Shown here: positions 23,422-32,457 of the stretch, piece by piece
Position numbering within the stretch: the first letter of the stretch is position 1
How the letters are laid out: every line of letters begins with the position of its first letter
Assembly (NCBI RefSeq): GCF_016744155.1
Contig: NZ_JADGEW010000015.1
Location: 1 to 64,000 of the forward strand
DNA length: 64,000 bases
Source of the DNA: Amphritea sp.
GTDB lineage: Bacteria > Pseudomonadota > Gammaproteobacteria > Pseudomonadales > Balneatricaceae
Reading direction: 5' to 3'
Program-made: the position numbers and the translations under genes
Notes under the pieces: model-generated
Told to the model about the DNA's origin: nothing
The model's input: only the letters and a program-made list of their open reading frames with translations
The model's database searches: none

Positions 23422-23446
23422 ACTGATAGATGTAATGGAATATCGA

Positions 23447-24385
23447 ATGAATACTAAGCGTACAATGCAGCAATACCTAGCCCTGTTTTTTAAAGGGATG
23501 ATGATGGGTGCTGCGGATGTTGTTCCTGGTGTTTCTGGGGGCACGGTTGCTTTCATAACCGGGATCTATGAAGAACTGATTAATACGATTAAGAGTTTTA
23601 ATCTAGGTTCTTTGAAAGTGTTATTCGCTGAGGGCCCTAAAGCTTTCTGGCAACAAGTGAATGGCACTTTTCTCCTAGTGCTGTTGGCGGGCATTATTAC
23701 CAGTATCGCGACCATAGCAAGTGCTGTGATTTTTCTGTTGGCAAATTACCCGATTCATCTCTGGTCTTTTTTCTTTGGTTTAATTCTCGCGTCTGTCTGG
23801 TTGGTCATGAGTCATATAGAGAAGTGGGATCTGAATTTGATATCCAGCTTTGTATTGGGATCTCTGGTGGCGTATCTGGTGACTAGCTTAGCCCCCGTGA
23901 GCGTTGAACCTACGGCTCTAATGGTATTTGTCTCGGGTGCAATAGCAATTTGTGCCATGATACTGCCAGGTATTTCTGGCAGCTTTATCCTTTTATTGTT
24001 GGGTATGTATGCGCATATCCTTGCCGCGGTCAAAGGGGTAGATTTGCAACTGATTGGCTTGTTTTTACTGGGTTGTGTTGTAGGTATTATGAGTTTCTCG
24101 CGTATGTTGAGCTGGATGTTTAGTCATCACCGCCAGATGACGCTGGCTCTGCTTGCTGGTTTCATGTTGGGCTCTCTTAATAAAGTCTGGCCTTGGAAAT
24201 ATACATTGGCCTATACCCTCAATAGGCATGGGGAACAGGTGCCACTGCAACAGGAAAATATATTGCCCTGGCACTTCGAGAGTATGACCGGCAGTCCCTC
24301 TTATCTGATTCTGGCTGGCGCCTTGATGCTGCTGGGCATAGCGATTATTGTTGTTATGGAGCGCTTTCAGGCAGCTAAAGGATAA
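23447..24385 (+). CDS. DUF368 membrane protein, probable undecaprenyl-phosphate translocase (PopT-like)
   Basis: This polytopic membrane protein (312 residues from the ATG at 23447; 23435 is an alternative) belongs to the DUF368 family. Members have been reported to recycle undecaprenyl phosphate across the inner membrane (PopT in Vibrio cholerae). Two related motifs, PGVSGGT near residue 27 and PGISGSF in the second half, fit an inverted-repeat carrier with re-entrant loops. About eight to nine hydrophobic segments are visible. It is inserted between pcm and nlpD, a less common position. The family assignment is firm; the transport role is inferred from family knowledge. Confidence 0.85.
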   Translation: MNTKRTMQQYLALFFKGMMMGAADVVPGVSGGTVAFITGIYEELINTIKSFNLGSLKVLFAEGPKAFWQQVNGTFLLVLLAGIITSIATIASAVIFLLANYPIHLWSFFFGLILASVWLVMSHIEKWDLNLISSFVLGSLVAYLVTSLAPVSVEPTALMVFVSGAIAICAMILPGISGSFILLLLGMYAHILAAVKGVDLQLIGLFLLGCVVGIMSFSRMLSWMFSHHRQMTLALLAGFMLGSLNKVWPWKYTLAYTLNRHGEQVPLQQENILPWHFESMTGSPSYLILAGALMLLGIAIIVVMERFQAAKG

Positions 24386-24388
24386 ACC

Positions 24389-25267
24389 ATGGTGGGAGCA
24401 GGTGCAGATTGCGTCAAAGTAGCGGTAGTGGTTGCCGTTACCCTGATGTTGTCTGCTTGTAGCTCAAGCAGTATCTACACGCCAGTGGACGAGCGCTCCA
24501 TTGGTGGTCGTCAACCGGTGAAGGTTGTCACTAGCCAGCCTCGTCCCGACCTGTATCGGGTGCGTAAGGGTGACACTCTCTACTCAATTGCATTTCGTTA
24601 TGGTCTCGATTTCCGCCAATTGGCCCGCAGTAATGGGATCAGCGATCGCTATGCGATCTATCCGGGACAGACATTAAAGCTAAAAGTGCTCCCTCCTAGT
24701 CGGGCGGTAACTTCTCAATCCTCCACTAAGAAAGCCGTATCTGCGCAGCAAGCGGTCTCTTCGAAAAAAATCGTAGCACCCCAAAAGAGCACAAAACCAA
24801 AGGCTAGCGTAAAACCAGCGGCGCCAGCCAGGAAGAAGTCCGTATCCCCTCCTGTAGCCCGCAAATCTGTTACTTCTTCTGTTGCAAACCGCACATTGAG
24901 CTGGCGCTGGCCGGTATCTGGCAAGATAATTCAGGGTTACAGCAGTCGCGGGAAAGTTAACAAAGGGATTAATTTTTCGGGAAATAAAGGTGATCCGGTG
25001 CGAGCGGCGGAAGCTGGTAAGATTGTTTATGCCGGAAGCGGTTTGCTTGGATATGGGAATCTCGTGATTATTAACCATAATCAGAAATACCTGAGTGCTT
25101 ATGCCCATAACAGTCGCATTCATGTAAAAGAAAATGATATGGTGAAAGTAGGTGACAAAATTGCTGAGATTGGTAGCAGTGGAGCCACTCGTACAATGCT
25201 GCATTTTGAGATCCGCAAAGATGGCCGGCCTGTGGATCCAATGAAGTATCTGCCGCGTAAAAGATAA
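24389..25267 (+). CDS. nlpD: Murein hydrolase activator lipoprotein NlpD
   Basis: NlpD is an outer-membrane lipoprotein that activates the amidase AmiC during daughter-cell separation. A lipoprotein signal ends in the LSAC lipobox with Cys24. A LysM domain follows (about 56-100, YRVRKGDTLYSIA), then a Lys/Ala/Ser/Pro linker (105-165) and a LytM/M23 domain (170-292). The LytM metal ligands are partly lost: the expected His in the first motif reads NKGINFSG and the later HxH reads LHFEIR. It is therefore a non-catalytic activator, as in E. coli. rpoS follows, and in relatives the main rpoS promoter lies inside nlpD. Confidence 0.94.
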   Translation: MVGAGADCVKVAVVVAVTLMLSACSSSSIYTPVDERSIGGRQPVKVVTSQPRPDLYRVRKGDTLYSIAFRYGLDFRQLARSNGISDRYAIYPGQTLKLKVLPPSRAVTSQSSTKKAVSAQQAVSSKKIVAPQKSTKPKASVKPAAPARKKSVSPPVARKSVTSSVANRTLSWRWPVSGKIIQGYSSRGKVNKGINFSGNKGDPVRAAEAGKIVYAGSGLLGYGNLVIINHNQKYLSAYAHNSRIHVKENDMVKVGDKIAEIGSSGATRTMLHFEIRKDGRPVDPMKYLPRKR

Positions 25268-25292
25268 GCACATGATTAATTGTCAAAATCTG

Positions 25293-25320
25293 TAACTAAT
25301 AATAATATAAAAATTGGTTA
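25293..25320 (+). promoter_or_regulatory. A/T-rich hairpin in the rpoS leader
   Basis: TAACTAAT and ATTGGTTA form an 8-bp stem (one G-T pair) with a 12-base A/T loop, ending 15 bases before the rpoS ATG. It is weak in energy because it is A/T-rich. A role in rpoS translation control is conceivable from position only. Confidence 0.3.
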
Positions 25321-25335
25321 CTCGGGGTTATCGCA

Positions 25336-26340
25336 ATGGAAAATGTAGAAAATAGCGAGCAGGATCTGGATCAGGTGGCGCTTGATACAGATGCAAAAGA
25401 GACAAAGCCTGATCTGAAAGGTAGTAAGCCAGCTGCTGATCCAGCGTTTTTGAACAGCGGGCGCGGCAAGGGGAGTATGGCGCATAATGACCTGCTTAAT
25501 GCCAAATCTCTGGATGCAACACAGCTTTACCTGAATGAGATCGGCTTCTCTCCTCTGCTTACAGCGGAAGAGGAAGTTTATTTCTCCCGTCGTGCATTAA
25601 AAGGGGATGAAGCGTCCCGTAAGCGAATGATTGAAAGTAACTTACGGCTAGTGGTTAAAATTGCCCGACGTTATATCAATCGTGGATTGACGCTACTTGA
25701 TGTGATTGAAGAAGGTAATTTGGGCCTAATACGCGCGGTCGAAAAATTTGACCCTGAGCGTGGTTTTCGTTTCTCTACCTATGCAACATGGTGGATCCGT
25801 CAAACTATCGAACGGGCGATCATGAATCAGACCCGAACCATACGTTTGCCCATCCATGTTGTAAAAGAGCTGAATGTTTATCTCCGTGCTGCCCGTGAAC
25901 TGGCGCAGAAGCTTGATCATGAGCCGACTGTAGAAGAGATCGCAGATGCCGTAGATAAGCCGGTAGCAAATGTTGAAAAGATGTTCGGTTTGAACGAGCG
26001 GGTGACTTCGGTAGATGTGCCTGTGGGTAAAGATTCTGACAAAATGTTGTTAGAGACGATCGCCGATGAAGAGTCTTCTGACCCGGAGACATTACTGCAG
26101 AAATCCAATATCAGCGGTAATCTTGAAAACTGGCTAAGCTTATTGCCTGAGAAGCATTCAGAAGTGCTGTCCCGCCGTTTTGGTTTGCGAGGGTATGAGA
26201 TGAGCACCTTGGAAGAGGTTGGCAAAGAGATAGGCCTGACGCGAGAGCGGGTAAGGCAGATTCAGGTAGAAGCACTACGTAAACTGCGAGAAATTGTTGA
26301 GCGTAATGGTTTGAGTGGTGAAGACCTGCTAAAAGAATAG
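25336..26340 (+). CDS. rpoS: RNA polymerase sigma factor RpoS
   Basis: RpoS is the stationary-phase and general stress sigma factor. The 334-residue protein has a variable acidic N-terminus, then [21 protein letters not shown] (region 1.2) and the highly conserved region 2 ([33 protein letters not shown]). Regions 3 and 4 follow, with [20 protein letters not shown] as the helix-turn-helix. The start at 25336 is preceded by a CGGGG-like Shine-Dalgarno. It ends the surE-pcm-DUF368-nlpD run. Confidence 0.98.
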   Translation: MENVENSEQDLDQVALDTDAKETKPDLKGSKPAADPAFLNSGRGKGSMAHNDLLNAKSLDATQLYLNEIGFSPLLTAEEEVYFSRRALKGDEASRKRMIESNLRLVVKIARRYINRGLTLLDVIEEGNLGLIRAVEKFDPERGFRFSTYATWWIRQTIERAIMNQTRTIRLPIHVVKELNVYLRAARELAQKLDHEPTVEEIADAVDKPVANVEKMFGLNERVTSVDVPVGKDSDKMLLETIADEESSDPETLLQKSNISGNLENWLSLLPEKHSEVLSRRFGLRGYEMSTLEEVGKEIGLTRERVRQIQVEALRKLREIVERNGLSGEDLLKE

Positions 26341-26353
26341 CGTTTCGTTTTAC

Positions 26354-26398
26354 AAAAAAAAGGGCCTTGATTCACTGAAATCAAGGCCCTTTTTTTAT
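26354..26398. terminator. Bidirectional terminator between rpoS and mutS
   Basis: AAAGGGCCTTGATT and AATCAAGGCCCTTT form a near-perfect 14-bp stem with a short CACTGA-type loop. An A tract precedes it and a T tract follows it, so it works in both directions. It separates convergent rpoS (+) and mutS (-); the whole gap is 63 bases. Confidence 0.95.
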
Positions 26399-26403
26399 TT
26401 GAA

Positions 26404-28986
26404 TCAGCGTCTGTTGGCTTCTTTTTTAAGACTGTAAATCAATTCCAGTGCTTGTCTGGGGGTTAGATTGTCAGGCTCAAGTGCTTTTAGTTGTTCCAGA
26501 GCCGGATGGGGTTTGGGCGCGACAAACAGGTCATCTTGCACCGGAGGGGGTTGCCGGCGCTGCTCGGTCTGACCGGTGTCTTCTTCCAATTGTACCAGTT
26601 TCTGTCTGGCGCGGAGAATGACGTGCTCCGGAACACCTGCAAGTTGAGCTACCTGAAGGCCGTAGCTCTGGCTGGCTGGCCCTTCCTGTACTTCATGCAT
26701 GAAGACGATGTGATCCTGATGCTCCATCGCTGTCAGATGAACATTAAAGACGCCCTGGCAGAGTTCTGGGAGTACGGTCAGTTCAAAATAGTGGGTGGCA
26801 AACAGTGTCATCGCTTTAACTTCATTGGCAAGGTATTCAGCCGCAGACCAGGCCAGCGACAGGCCGTCGAAGGTGCTGGTGCCACGGCCAACCTCATCCA
26901 TCAGTACTAGGCTTTGTTCGGTGGCATTATGCAGAATATTAGCTGTTTCAGTCATCTCTACCATAAAGGTAGAGCGGCCGCCTGCCAGATCATCGGATGA
27001 GCCCATGCGAGTGAATATTCGGTCTACCAAGCCGATGGTCGCCGCTTGTGCAGGGACGTAACTACCTATGTGGGCCAGTAGGGTAATCAGAGCAGCCTGG
27101 CGCATGTAGGTCGACTTACCGCCCATGTTTGGCCCGGTGATGATCAGCATCTGTCGTTCAGGAGATAGGCTAAGACTGTTCGCGACAAAGGGATCGTCAA
27201 GAACATCTTCTACCACCGGGTGGCGACCGGCAGTAATCAAAATTTGAGGCGCTTCAGTCAAATTCGGTGCGACATAATCAAGACTATCGGCACGTTCGGC
27301 TAAGTTGGCGAGTACATCAAGTTCTGCCAGTGCCGCTGCGCTATCCTGCAAATCAGCCAGCTGTGCGGCAAGGGTCTCTACCAGCGCTTCGTAAAGCACT
27401 TTCTCCCGTCCTAGAGCGCGGCTTTTGGCGCTCAATGCCTTATCTTCAAACTCTTTGAGTTCAGGCGTAATATAGCGTTCAGCATTTTTCAGGGTTTGGC
27501 GGCGGATGTAATCGGCTGGCACTTCTGCTTTTTGGGCTTTGCCTATTTCAATGAAATAGCCGTGCACTCGGTTATAACCCACTTTAAGCGTGGAGATGCC
27601 GGTACGTTCCCGTTCCCGGGTTTCAAGTTGAACCAGGTAGGCGCCAGCATTCTCACTAAGGCCTCGCAGTTCATCCAGTTCTGCATCATAGCCGTTGGCA
27701 ATCACCCCGCCGTCACGAATGACCACAGGAGGATTTTCAATAATAGACTTTTCCAGCAGTTCGCTAAGTTCAGGAAAGGTGCTGGCGGTTTCTGCAAGTC
27801 GGAGTAAAAGCACAGGTTGTGCTGTTGCTAGTTGTTCTTGTAGCTCAGGTAGTACTAGAAAAGCGTTTTTTAGACGCTCCAGATCACGGGGCCGGGCAGA
27901 GCGTAATGCTACCCGAGCAAGTACGCGTTCAATATCGCCGATCTGTTTAAGCGAAGGTGAGAGCTGCTCAAAGCGGTAATCACTGATGAGCCACTGCAAA
28001 GCAGCCTGTCTGGATTGTAGTGTACTCAAGCACCGCAGAGGCCGATTTAACCAACGACGTAACATTCGACTGCCCATCGGGGTGGCGGTTTTATCGATCA
28101 CAGAGGCCAGGGTGTTATCACGTCCACCTGCGAGGTTGATATCTATTTCAAGGTTTTTACGGGTTGCGGCATCAAGGATGACGCTTTCATCCCGCTGTTC
28201 CAGTGTTAAGCGGCGAATATGGGGTAGAGATGTACGCTGTGTATCTTTAGCGTATTGCAGTAGGCAGCCGGCAGCGCCAAGAGCAACGGGCAGGTGATCG
28301 CAACCAAAACCGCTCAGGTCTTTAGTGTGAAACTGCTGACATAGTAAGCGTTCAGCTGTTTCAATCTCAAAGTTCCAGGGAGCTTGTGGACGTAAGCCCT
28401 TATAGTGTTTTAGCTGCTCTGCCAGATTGTGACCGTCATTGAATAGCACTTCGGCGGGCTTGAGTCGTTCCAGTTCGCCATGGAGAGCTTCTTCATCATT
28501 GATTTCAAGAAGGCTGAAACGCCCGGTGCTGATGTCGACAATGGCGATGCCATAGCCTTGTAAGTTGGTGTTGACAGCGATAAGCAGGTTGTCACTACGT
28601 TCATCAAGAAGAGCTTCGTCACTAAGAGTACCTGGCGTGACAATACGCATAACCTTGCGATCGACAGGCCCTTTGCTAGTGGCAGGGTCACCCACCTGCT
28701 CGCAGATAGCGACCGACTCACCAGCCCGTACAATTTTTGCAATATAACCATCAGCAGAGTGGTAAGGAATACCCGCCATAGGTATCGGTTCGCCACCGGC
28801 TTTCCCCCGAGCTGTCAGTGATATATCAAGCAGTTGGGATGCCTTTTTTGCATCATCAAAGAACAGCTCATAGAAGTCACCCATCCGGTAGAAAACCAGC
28901 TGATCAGGGTGCTCAGCTTTGATCTTCAGATACTGCTGCATCATTGGGGTGTGTTCGGGTTTCTTTGCTGCTGTGGTTTTACTCAT
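26404..28986 (-). CDS. mutS: DNA mismatch repair ATPase MutS
   Basis: MutS recognises mismatches and starts methyl-directed repair. The 860-residue protein has the mismatch-binding FYELFFDDA motif near residue 38, connector, lever and clamp domains, and the C-terminal ABC-type ATPase with Walker A GPNMGGKS (618-625, Lys624), [12 protein letters not shown] and FATHYFEL. The ATG at 28986 reads [16 protein letters not shown]. It is convergent with rpoS, an arrangement known from Pseudomonas, although no fdxA lies between. Confidence 0.97.
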   Translation of the reverse strand: MSKTTAAKKPEHTPMMQQYLKIKAEHPDQLVFYRMGDFYELFFDDAKKASQLLDISLTARGKAGGEPIPMAGIPYHSADGYIAKIVRAGESVAICEQVGDPATSKGPVDRKVMRIVTPGTLSDEALLDERSDNLLIAVNTNLQGYGIAIVDISTGRFSLLEINDEEALHGELERLKPAEVLFNDGHNLAEQLKHYKGLRPQAPWNFEIETAERLLCQQFHTKDLSGFGCDHLPVALGAAGCLLQYAKDTQRTSLPHIRRLTLEQRDESVILDAATRKNLEIDINLAGGRDNTLASVIDKTATPMGSRMLRRWLNRPLRCLSTLQSRQAALQWLISDYRFEQLSPSLKQIGDIERVLARVALRSARPRDLERLKNAFLVLPELQEQLATAQPVLLLRLAETASTFPELSELLEKSIIENPPVVIRDGGVIANGYDAELDELRGLSENAGAYLVQLETRERERTGISTLKVGYNRVHGYFIEIGKAQKAEVPADYIRRQTLKNAERYITPELKEFEDKALSAKSRALGREKVLYEALVETLAAQLADLQDSAAALAELDVLANLAERADSLDYVAPNLTEAPQILITAGRHPVVEDVLDDPFVANSLSLSPERQMLIITGPNMGGKSTYMRQAALITLLAHIGSYVPAQAATIGLVDRIFTRMGSSDDLAGGRSTFMVEMTETANILHNATEQSLVLMDEVGRGTSTFDGLSLAWSAAEYLANEVKAMTLFATHYFELTVLPELCQGVFNVHLTAMEHQDHIVFMHEVQEGPASQSYGLQVAQLAGVPEHVILRARQKLVQLEEDTGQTEQRRQPPPVQDDLFVAPKPHPALEQLKALEPDNLTPRQALELIYSLKKEANRR

Positions 28987-29292
28987 CGGAACTCAATATT
29001 GTCATTAGGAACAGGTTGTACATGCTTTAGTATTTTGATTCTATAGGAACTATGGTCTTTTGCTTATTTCTATTTAATGTAATTATTACGTTGAATACTT
29101 TGAAGCTTGGTAGATACCTTATGAAGACAGAGTAGGGCTTGATGTCGCGGCAAAAAAGTAGTTTATCAAAATAACTTTTATGTGCAGATAAACTTTTGTT
29201 TTTTGCTTTGTTTTCTGGTGCTTTGATGGCTATTTTCTCTATCAGCTGGGCTAGGTTATGAGCGTGTCAGATATAGATGTAAGCTCAGTCCG

Positions 29293-29321
29293 GTTTATTT
29301 ATCTGTCAGCCTAGGTATAAT
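29293..29321 (+). promoter_or_regulatory. Candidate sigma-70 promoter of the capsule operon
   Basis: A perfect TATAAT is at 29316-29321, followed by a G/C-rich discriminator (CGCGCG). The matching -35 region at about 29293-29298 (GTTTAT) is poor, so an activator may be needed. It lies 134 bases upstream of the first gene of the capsule locus. Confidence 0.4.
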
Positions 29322-29356
29322 CGCGCGAAAACTTATGGAAGAGATGTCGATAGCAT

Positions 29357-29378
29357 CACCCGATAATAAAATCGGGTG
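29357..29378 (+). promoter_or_regulatory. Hairpin in the capsule operon leader
   Basis: CACCCGAT and ATCGGGTG form a perfect 8-bp stem with a six-base A/T loop (AATAAA). No U tract follows, so it is not a standard terminator. It lies between the candidate promoter and the lipoprotein gene and could be an RNA-binding-protein site or a stability element. Confidence 0.5.
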
Positions 29379-29455
29379 TTGATTAGCGACAAGTGAAGTT
29401 GGTCTGATTGTATTGTATGATCCGTCCTGCAAACTTTGTTATGGATAGCGAATAA

Positions 29456-29821
29456 ATGAAGCTTAATACCTCTCGTATAGTCAATTCAATAGTGCTGTTT
29501 TTCTTAGTAACTTTCTTAGCCGCATGTACTTCTCAACCCAAACATTCGTCTGGCACCGATTCTTTAGCGTTAACATTTGCAGCAGATAGCACTTTGTTAG
29601 AAGAAGTTAGTGAAATACTGACCAGTAATTCTGAAGAGTTGTCTTTTCTTATTCCTTCTGGGCCAAGGCAAGGTAAAGCCCTGACGGCCGAGGTGACTTA
29701 TTTTGCTGCGAGTGGCCGGTTTTGTCGTAAGGTTGAGATCAGAGATAGTCTTTCAAAAGAGCTATATATAGCATGTAAGGCTGACGCTGCTATGTGGGAA
29801 TTGACCCCGGTAGCAATCTGA
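29456..29821 (+). CDS. Small lipoprotein at the head of the capsule locus
   Basis: I do not recognise a named family. The 121-residue product has a lipoprotein signal with Cys24 after TFLAA. A mature domain of about 95 residues ends in a pattern with two cysteines (ASGRFCRKVEI and LYIACK, then MWELTPVAI). This resembles the C-terminal motif of 17-kDa-type surface antigen proteins, in which a CRxF/CR pair precedes a Trp near the end. It is the first gene after the candidate promoter and is immediately followed by the export gene kpsD, so an envelope role in capsule export or surface attachment is plausible but inferred. Confidence 0.75.
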   Translation: MKLNTSRIVNSIVLFFLVTFLAACTSQPKHSSGTDSLALTFAADSTLLEEVSEILTSNSEELSFLIPSGPRQGKALTAEVTYFAASGRFCRKVEIRDSLSKELYIACKADAAMWELTPVAI

Positions 29822-29884
29822 TTTCCATAAATAATGCCCAATATAGAAGTAACCGTTAGTGATAATGTTAAATGGAATTTATGC

Positions 29885-31603
29885 ATGAATTTGAACAGTA
29901 TCAGTTTTAACACAGTGGCTCATAAATTTTTCGTAGCAGTGTTCACTTTGTTGTTATGCAGCCTAGCAAACGCTGCGTTAGAAAATGCGGGTGATCTAGA
30001 CCCTGCAGTTCAGCAGTTCAAGAGTGGAAGTGCCGCTACACAGCAGGTGCCGCATAATATCGATTGGAATTCCGGGACTTATGGCCGGCTGGATTCTAAT
30101 CAATCAGTTAAGCTAAATGACATTCGCCCCTTCGGTAGTCAATTATTTGATGGTGGTTTTAGTGGCTTGCGGTCTGATGGTCTTAACGCCGACTATAAGG
30201 TCACTCCGGGCGATCAGGTTGTTCTTCGAATTTGGGGCGCGATCGAGATGGAGCGAGTTCTTCCAGTTGATGCGCGAGGTAATGTATTCATTCCAACAAT
30301 TGGCCCGGTAAGAGTACAGGGCTTGAGTCATAAAGGTCTGGATGCACGAATTCGTGGTTCAGTTCGTTCGATTTACCCAGAAAATGTAAATGTATACACA
30401 CAAGTTCAGGGTGTGCAGCCTGTTGGCGTTTTTGTTACAGGTTTTGTGCCGCGTCCTGGGCGCTACGCCGGGACTCCAAATGACTCTGTTATCTACTTCC
30501 TTAATCAGGCCGGGGGTGTTGATGACCAGATGGGCACATACCGGGCCATTAAAGTTATTCGTAACAGCAAAGTTATTGAAACTATTGACCTCTATGACTT
30601 TCTTATAAATGGTCAGATGGTACGACCACAGTTCCGCGATGGAGACACTTTGGTCGTAGGCGAGCGGAAAGCTTCCGTTATAGTCACCGGAGATATTGAA
30701 CGTTCGTATCGATATGAGCTAACAAAAAATGAGATGAATGGCAGTGCCCTGACTCAACTGACGCATATGAAGGCCGGTGTCTCTCATGTATTGCTGCGTG
30801 GAGATCGCTCTAGTGGCCCGTTAACCGGTTACTTCCCGTTGCAAGAGTTTACGCAACAAGCGCTACAGAATGGCGATGTGGTTGTTTTGAGTGTTGATAA
30901 GCGTCACGAAACAATAGTGGTTGAGATCGAAGGGAGTTTTTGGGGCCCTTCGCGCTACTCTCTGCCGCGAGATATTATGCTGCAGGACTTTCTTGACTCC
31001 ATCGCCGTACCAGAAAAGATAACCGATACCACTAGTATCTCTATGCGCCGGGAAAGTGTCGCGATTCGCCAGAAGGAGTCTCTCAACGAAAGTTTAAAAA
31101 GGTTAGAAACGACTTATCTTGGCGCTTCATCTGCGACTTCGCAAGAAGCGAGTATTCGGTTGCAGGAAGCGGAGCTTATTAGTCGATTTATTGCCAAAGC
31201 CTCACAAGCTGAACCGAACGGACGGCTCGTCGTTGCAGCAAATGATCATATAGCTAATATCCGTTTACAGGATGGAGATGTGATCACCATTCCTGAAAAA
31301 TCTGACTCGCTTCTGATCAGCGGTGAAGTGCTTGTTCCCCAGTCTGTTGTCTTCCAAACCGATAAAAGTGTAAAAGATTATATCGATGGCGCCGGTGGTT
31401 TTAGTCAACATGCAGATGAATCGAAGATCCTTATTGTTCGTCAGAATGGTGAAGTACGAAGTGCAGGGGATGTGACATTAAAAGCCGGTGACGAGATCCT
31501 CGTATTGCCAGAAGTACCGACCAAAAACCTACAGCTGGCCACCAGTATCACCCAGATCCTATACCAACTAGCAGTAGCAACCAAAGTGGTTCTCGATCTT
31601 TAA
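29885..31603 (+). CDS. kpsD: Capsule polysaccharide export protein, KpsD/Wza family (Poly_export-SLBB)
   Basis: The protein belongs to the outer-membrane polysaccharide export family and should form the periplasmic/outer-membrane conduit for capsule. I chose the ATG at 29885 (572 residues) because it begins a clear signal peptide ending near ANA/ALE; an upstream ATG at 29834 would add 17 polar residues. The Poly_export domain starts at YKVTPGDQVVLRIWG, followed by several SLBB repeats (VFVTGFVPRPGRYAG, VIVTGDIERSYRYEL, LLISGEVLVPQSVVF). There is no lipobox cysteine, which makes it KpsD-like in size and targeting rather than Wza-like. Confidence 0.85.
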   Translation: MNLNSISFNTVAHKFFVAVFTLLLCSLANAALENAGDLDPAVQQFKSGSAATQQVPHNIDWNSGTYGRLDSNQSVKLNDIRPFGSQLFDGGFSGLRSDGLNADYKVTPGDQVVLRIWGAIEMERVLPVDARGNVFIPTIGPVRVQGLSHKGLDARIRGSVRSIYPENVNVYTQVQGVQPVGVFVTGFVPRPGRYAGTPNDSVIYFLNQAGGVDDQMGTYRAIKVIRNSKVIETIDLYDFLINGQMVRPQFRDGDTLVVGERKASVIVTGDIERSYRYELTKNEMNGSALTQLTHMKAGVSHVLLRGDRSSGPLTGYFPLQEFTQQALQNGDVVVLSVDKRHETIVVEIEGSFWGPSRYSLPRDIMLQDFLDSIAVPEKITDTTSISMRRESVAIRQKESLNESLKRLETTYLGASSATSQEASIRLQEAELISRFIAKASQAEPNGRLVVAANDHIANIRLQDGDVITIPEKSDSLLISGEVLVPQSVVFQTDKSVKDYIDGAGGFSQHADESKILIVRQNGEVRSAGDVTLKAGDEILVLPEVPTKNLQLATSITQILYQLAVATKVVLDL

Positions 31604-31608
31604 TTGGT

Positions 31609-31640
31609 TCTTATCACAATAGAGTTTTATTGTGGTGAGA
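31609..31640 (+). promoter_or_regulatory. Intergenic hairpin between kpsD and kpsM
   Basis: TCTTATCACAATA and TATTGTGGTGAGA pair over 13 positions, including G-T wobbles, around a six-base loop. It starts six bases after the kpsD stop. No U run follows, so complete termination is unlikely; differential mRNA stability between kpsD and kpsMT is a reasonable guess. Confidence 0.5.
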
Positions 31641-31668
31641 GTTTGTGAATATCTAAAGGAGTAGATAG

Positions 31669-32457
31669 TTGCTATTACCTCGTACTCCCTGGCAAGTTAC
31701 CCGCGCTGTATGGCACGCGTTGTTTTTGCGTGAGGCCCTAGCGCGGACAACCATGGACCGCATGGCCTGGTTTTGGATGTTACTGGAACCTATTGCATTG
31801 ATTGCAATGATGGTCGGTATTCGGGCAGTTATTTCCAGTGGTCAACATATAGGTGGAGTCCACTTTATCCCTTGGCTTATCTGCGGCCTATTTAGTTTCT
31901 TTCTATTTCGAGAAAATATGATGCGCTCAATAGGCGCTATCAACGCGAATAAGGGGCTTTTTGCTTATCGTCAGGTTAAACCGATAGACCCAGTATTTAT
32001 TCGCTGTTATTTGGAAGGAATGCTAAAAAGCTTTATTTTTATTCTTTTTATTATAGTTGGAATGTTACTTGAAATTGACTTGGTGCCTGCAGATCCGTTG
32101 GGTGCATTGTTCATTTGGTTACTTCTTTGGATGTTGGGCATAGGAGCGGGATTGACCCTGTCTGTTTTGTCTGAGTTGGTGCCTGAGATTGGAAGAGTAG
32201 TTCAGCTTACTTCGATGCCGCTTATTTTGATTTCCAGTGTAATGATCCCGTTGAATTATTTGCCCCACGAGATACAGCAGTATCTGATGTTAAACCCAAT
32301 AGTTCATGGTGTTGAAAGTTTACGTGCCTGTTTCTTTGAGTCTTATCGTGCAATTCAGGGAATTAGTATTGTGTATTTAAGTGTATGGGCATTGGGCTCA
32401 GTCTCGCTTGGATTGTTATTACACTTGCGTTTTGCGATGAGGTTGAAAGCTCAATGA
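31669..32457 (+). CDS. kpsM: Capsule ABC transporter permease KpsM (TTG start)
   Basis: KpsM is the ABC-2 type membrane subunit that exports lipid-linked capsular polysaccharide. The 262 residues have an amphipathic N-terminus (ALFLREALARTTMDR) and about six hydrophobic segments. The start is taken as the TTG at 31669, because AAAGGAG lies 7-8 bases upstream and the conserved LFLREALAR segment lies before the first internal Met. The stop codon overlaps the kpsT ATG (ATGA), typical of kpsMT pairs. Confidence 0.92.
   Translation: MLLPRTPWQVTRAVWHALFLREALARTTMDRMAWFWMLLEPIALIAMMVGIRAVISSGQHIGGVHFIPWLICGLFSFFLFRENMMRSIGAINANKGLFAYRQVKPIDPVFIRCYLEGMLKSFIFILFIIVGMLLEIDLVPADPLGALFIWLLLWMLGIGAGLTLSVLSELVPEIGRVVQLTSMPLILISSVMIPLNYLPHEIQQYLMLNPIVHGVESLRACFFESYRAIQGISIVYLSVWALGSVSLGLLLHLRFAMRLKAQ

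Larger units (their letters stand above)
28987..29455. other. 469-bp non-coding gap between mutS and the capsule locus
   Basis: No credible coding frame is visible here. The left part should hold the minus-strand mutS promoter. The right part holds a candidate + strand promoter (near 29293-29321) and a leader hairpin (29357-29378), both listed separately. I looked for the JUMPStart/ops core GGCGGTAG that precedes many capsule operons and did not find it. The segment marks the junction between the conserved core and the capsule region. Confidence 0.7.

Noticed and set aside
26341-26403. Possible rsmZ-type small RNA after rpoS, as in Pseudomonas
   Set aside because: The gap is only 63 bases and is filled by a bidirectional terminator; repeated GGA loops are not present.
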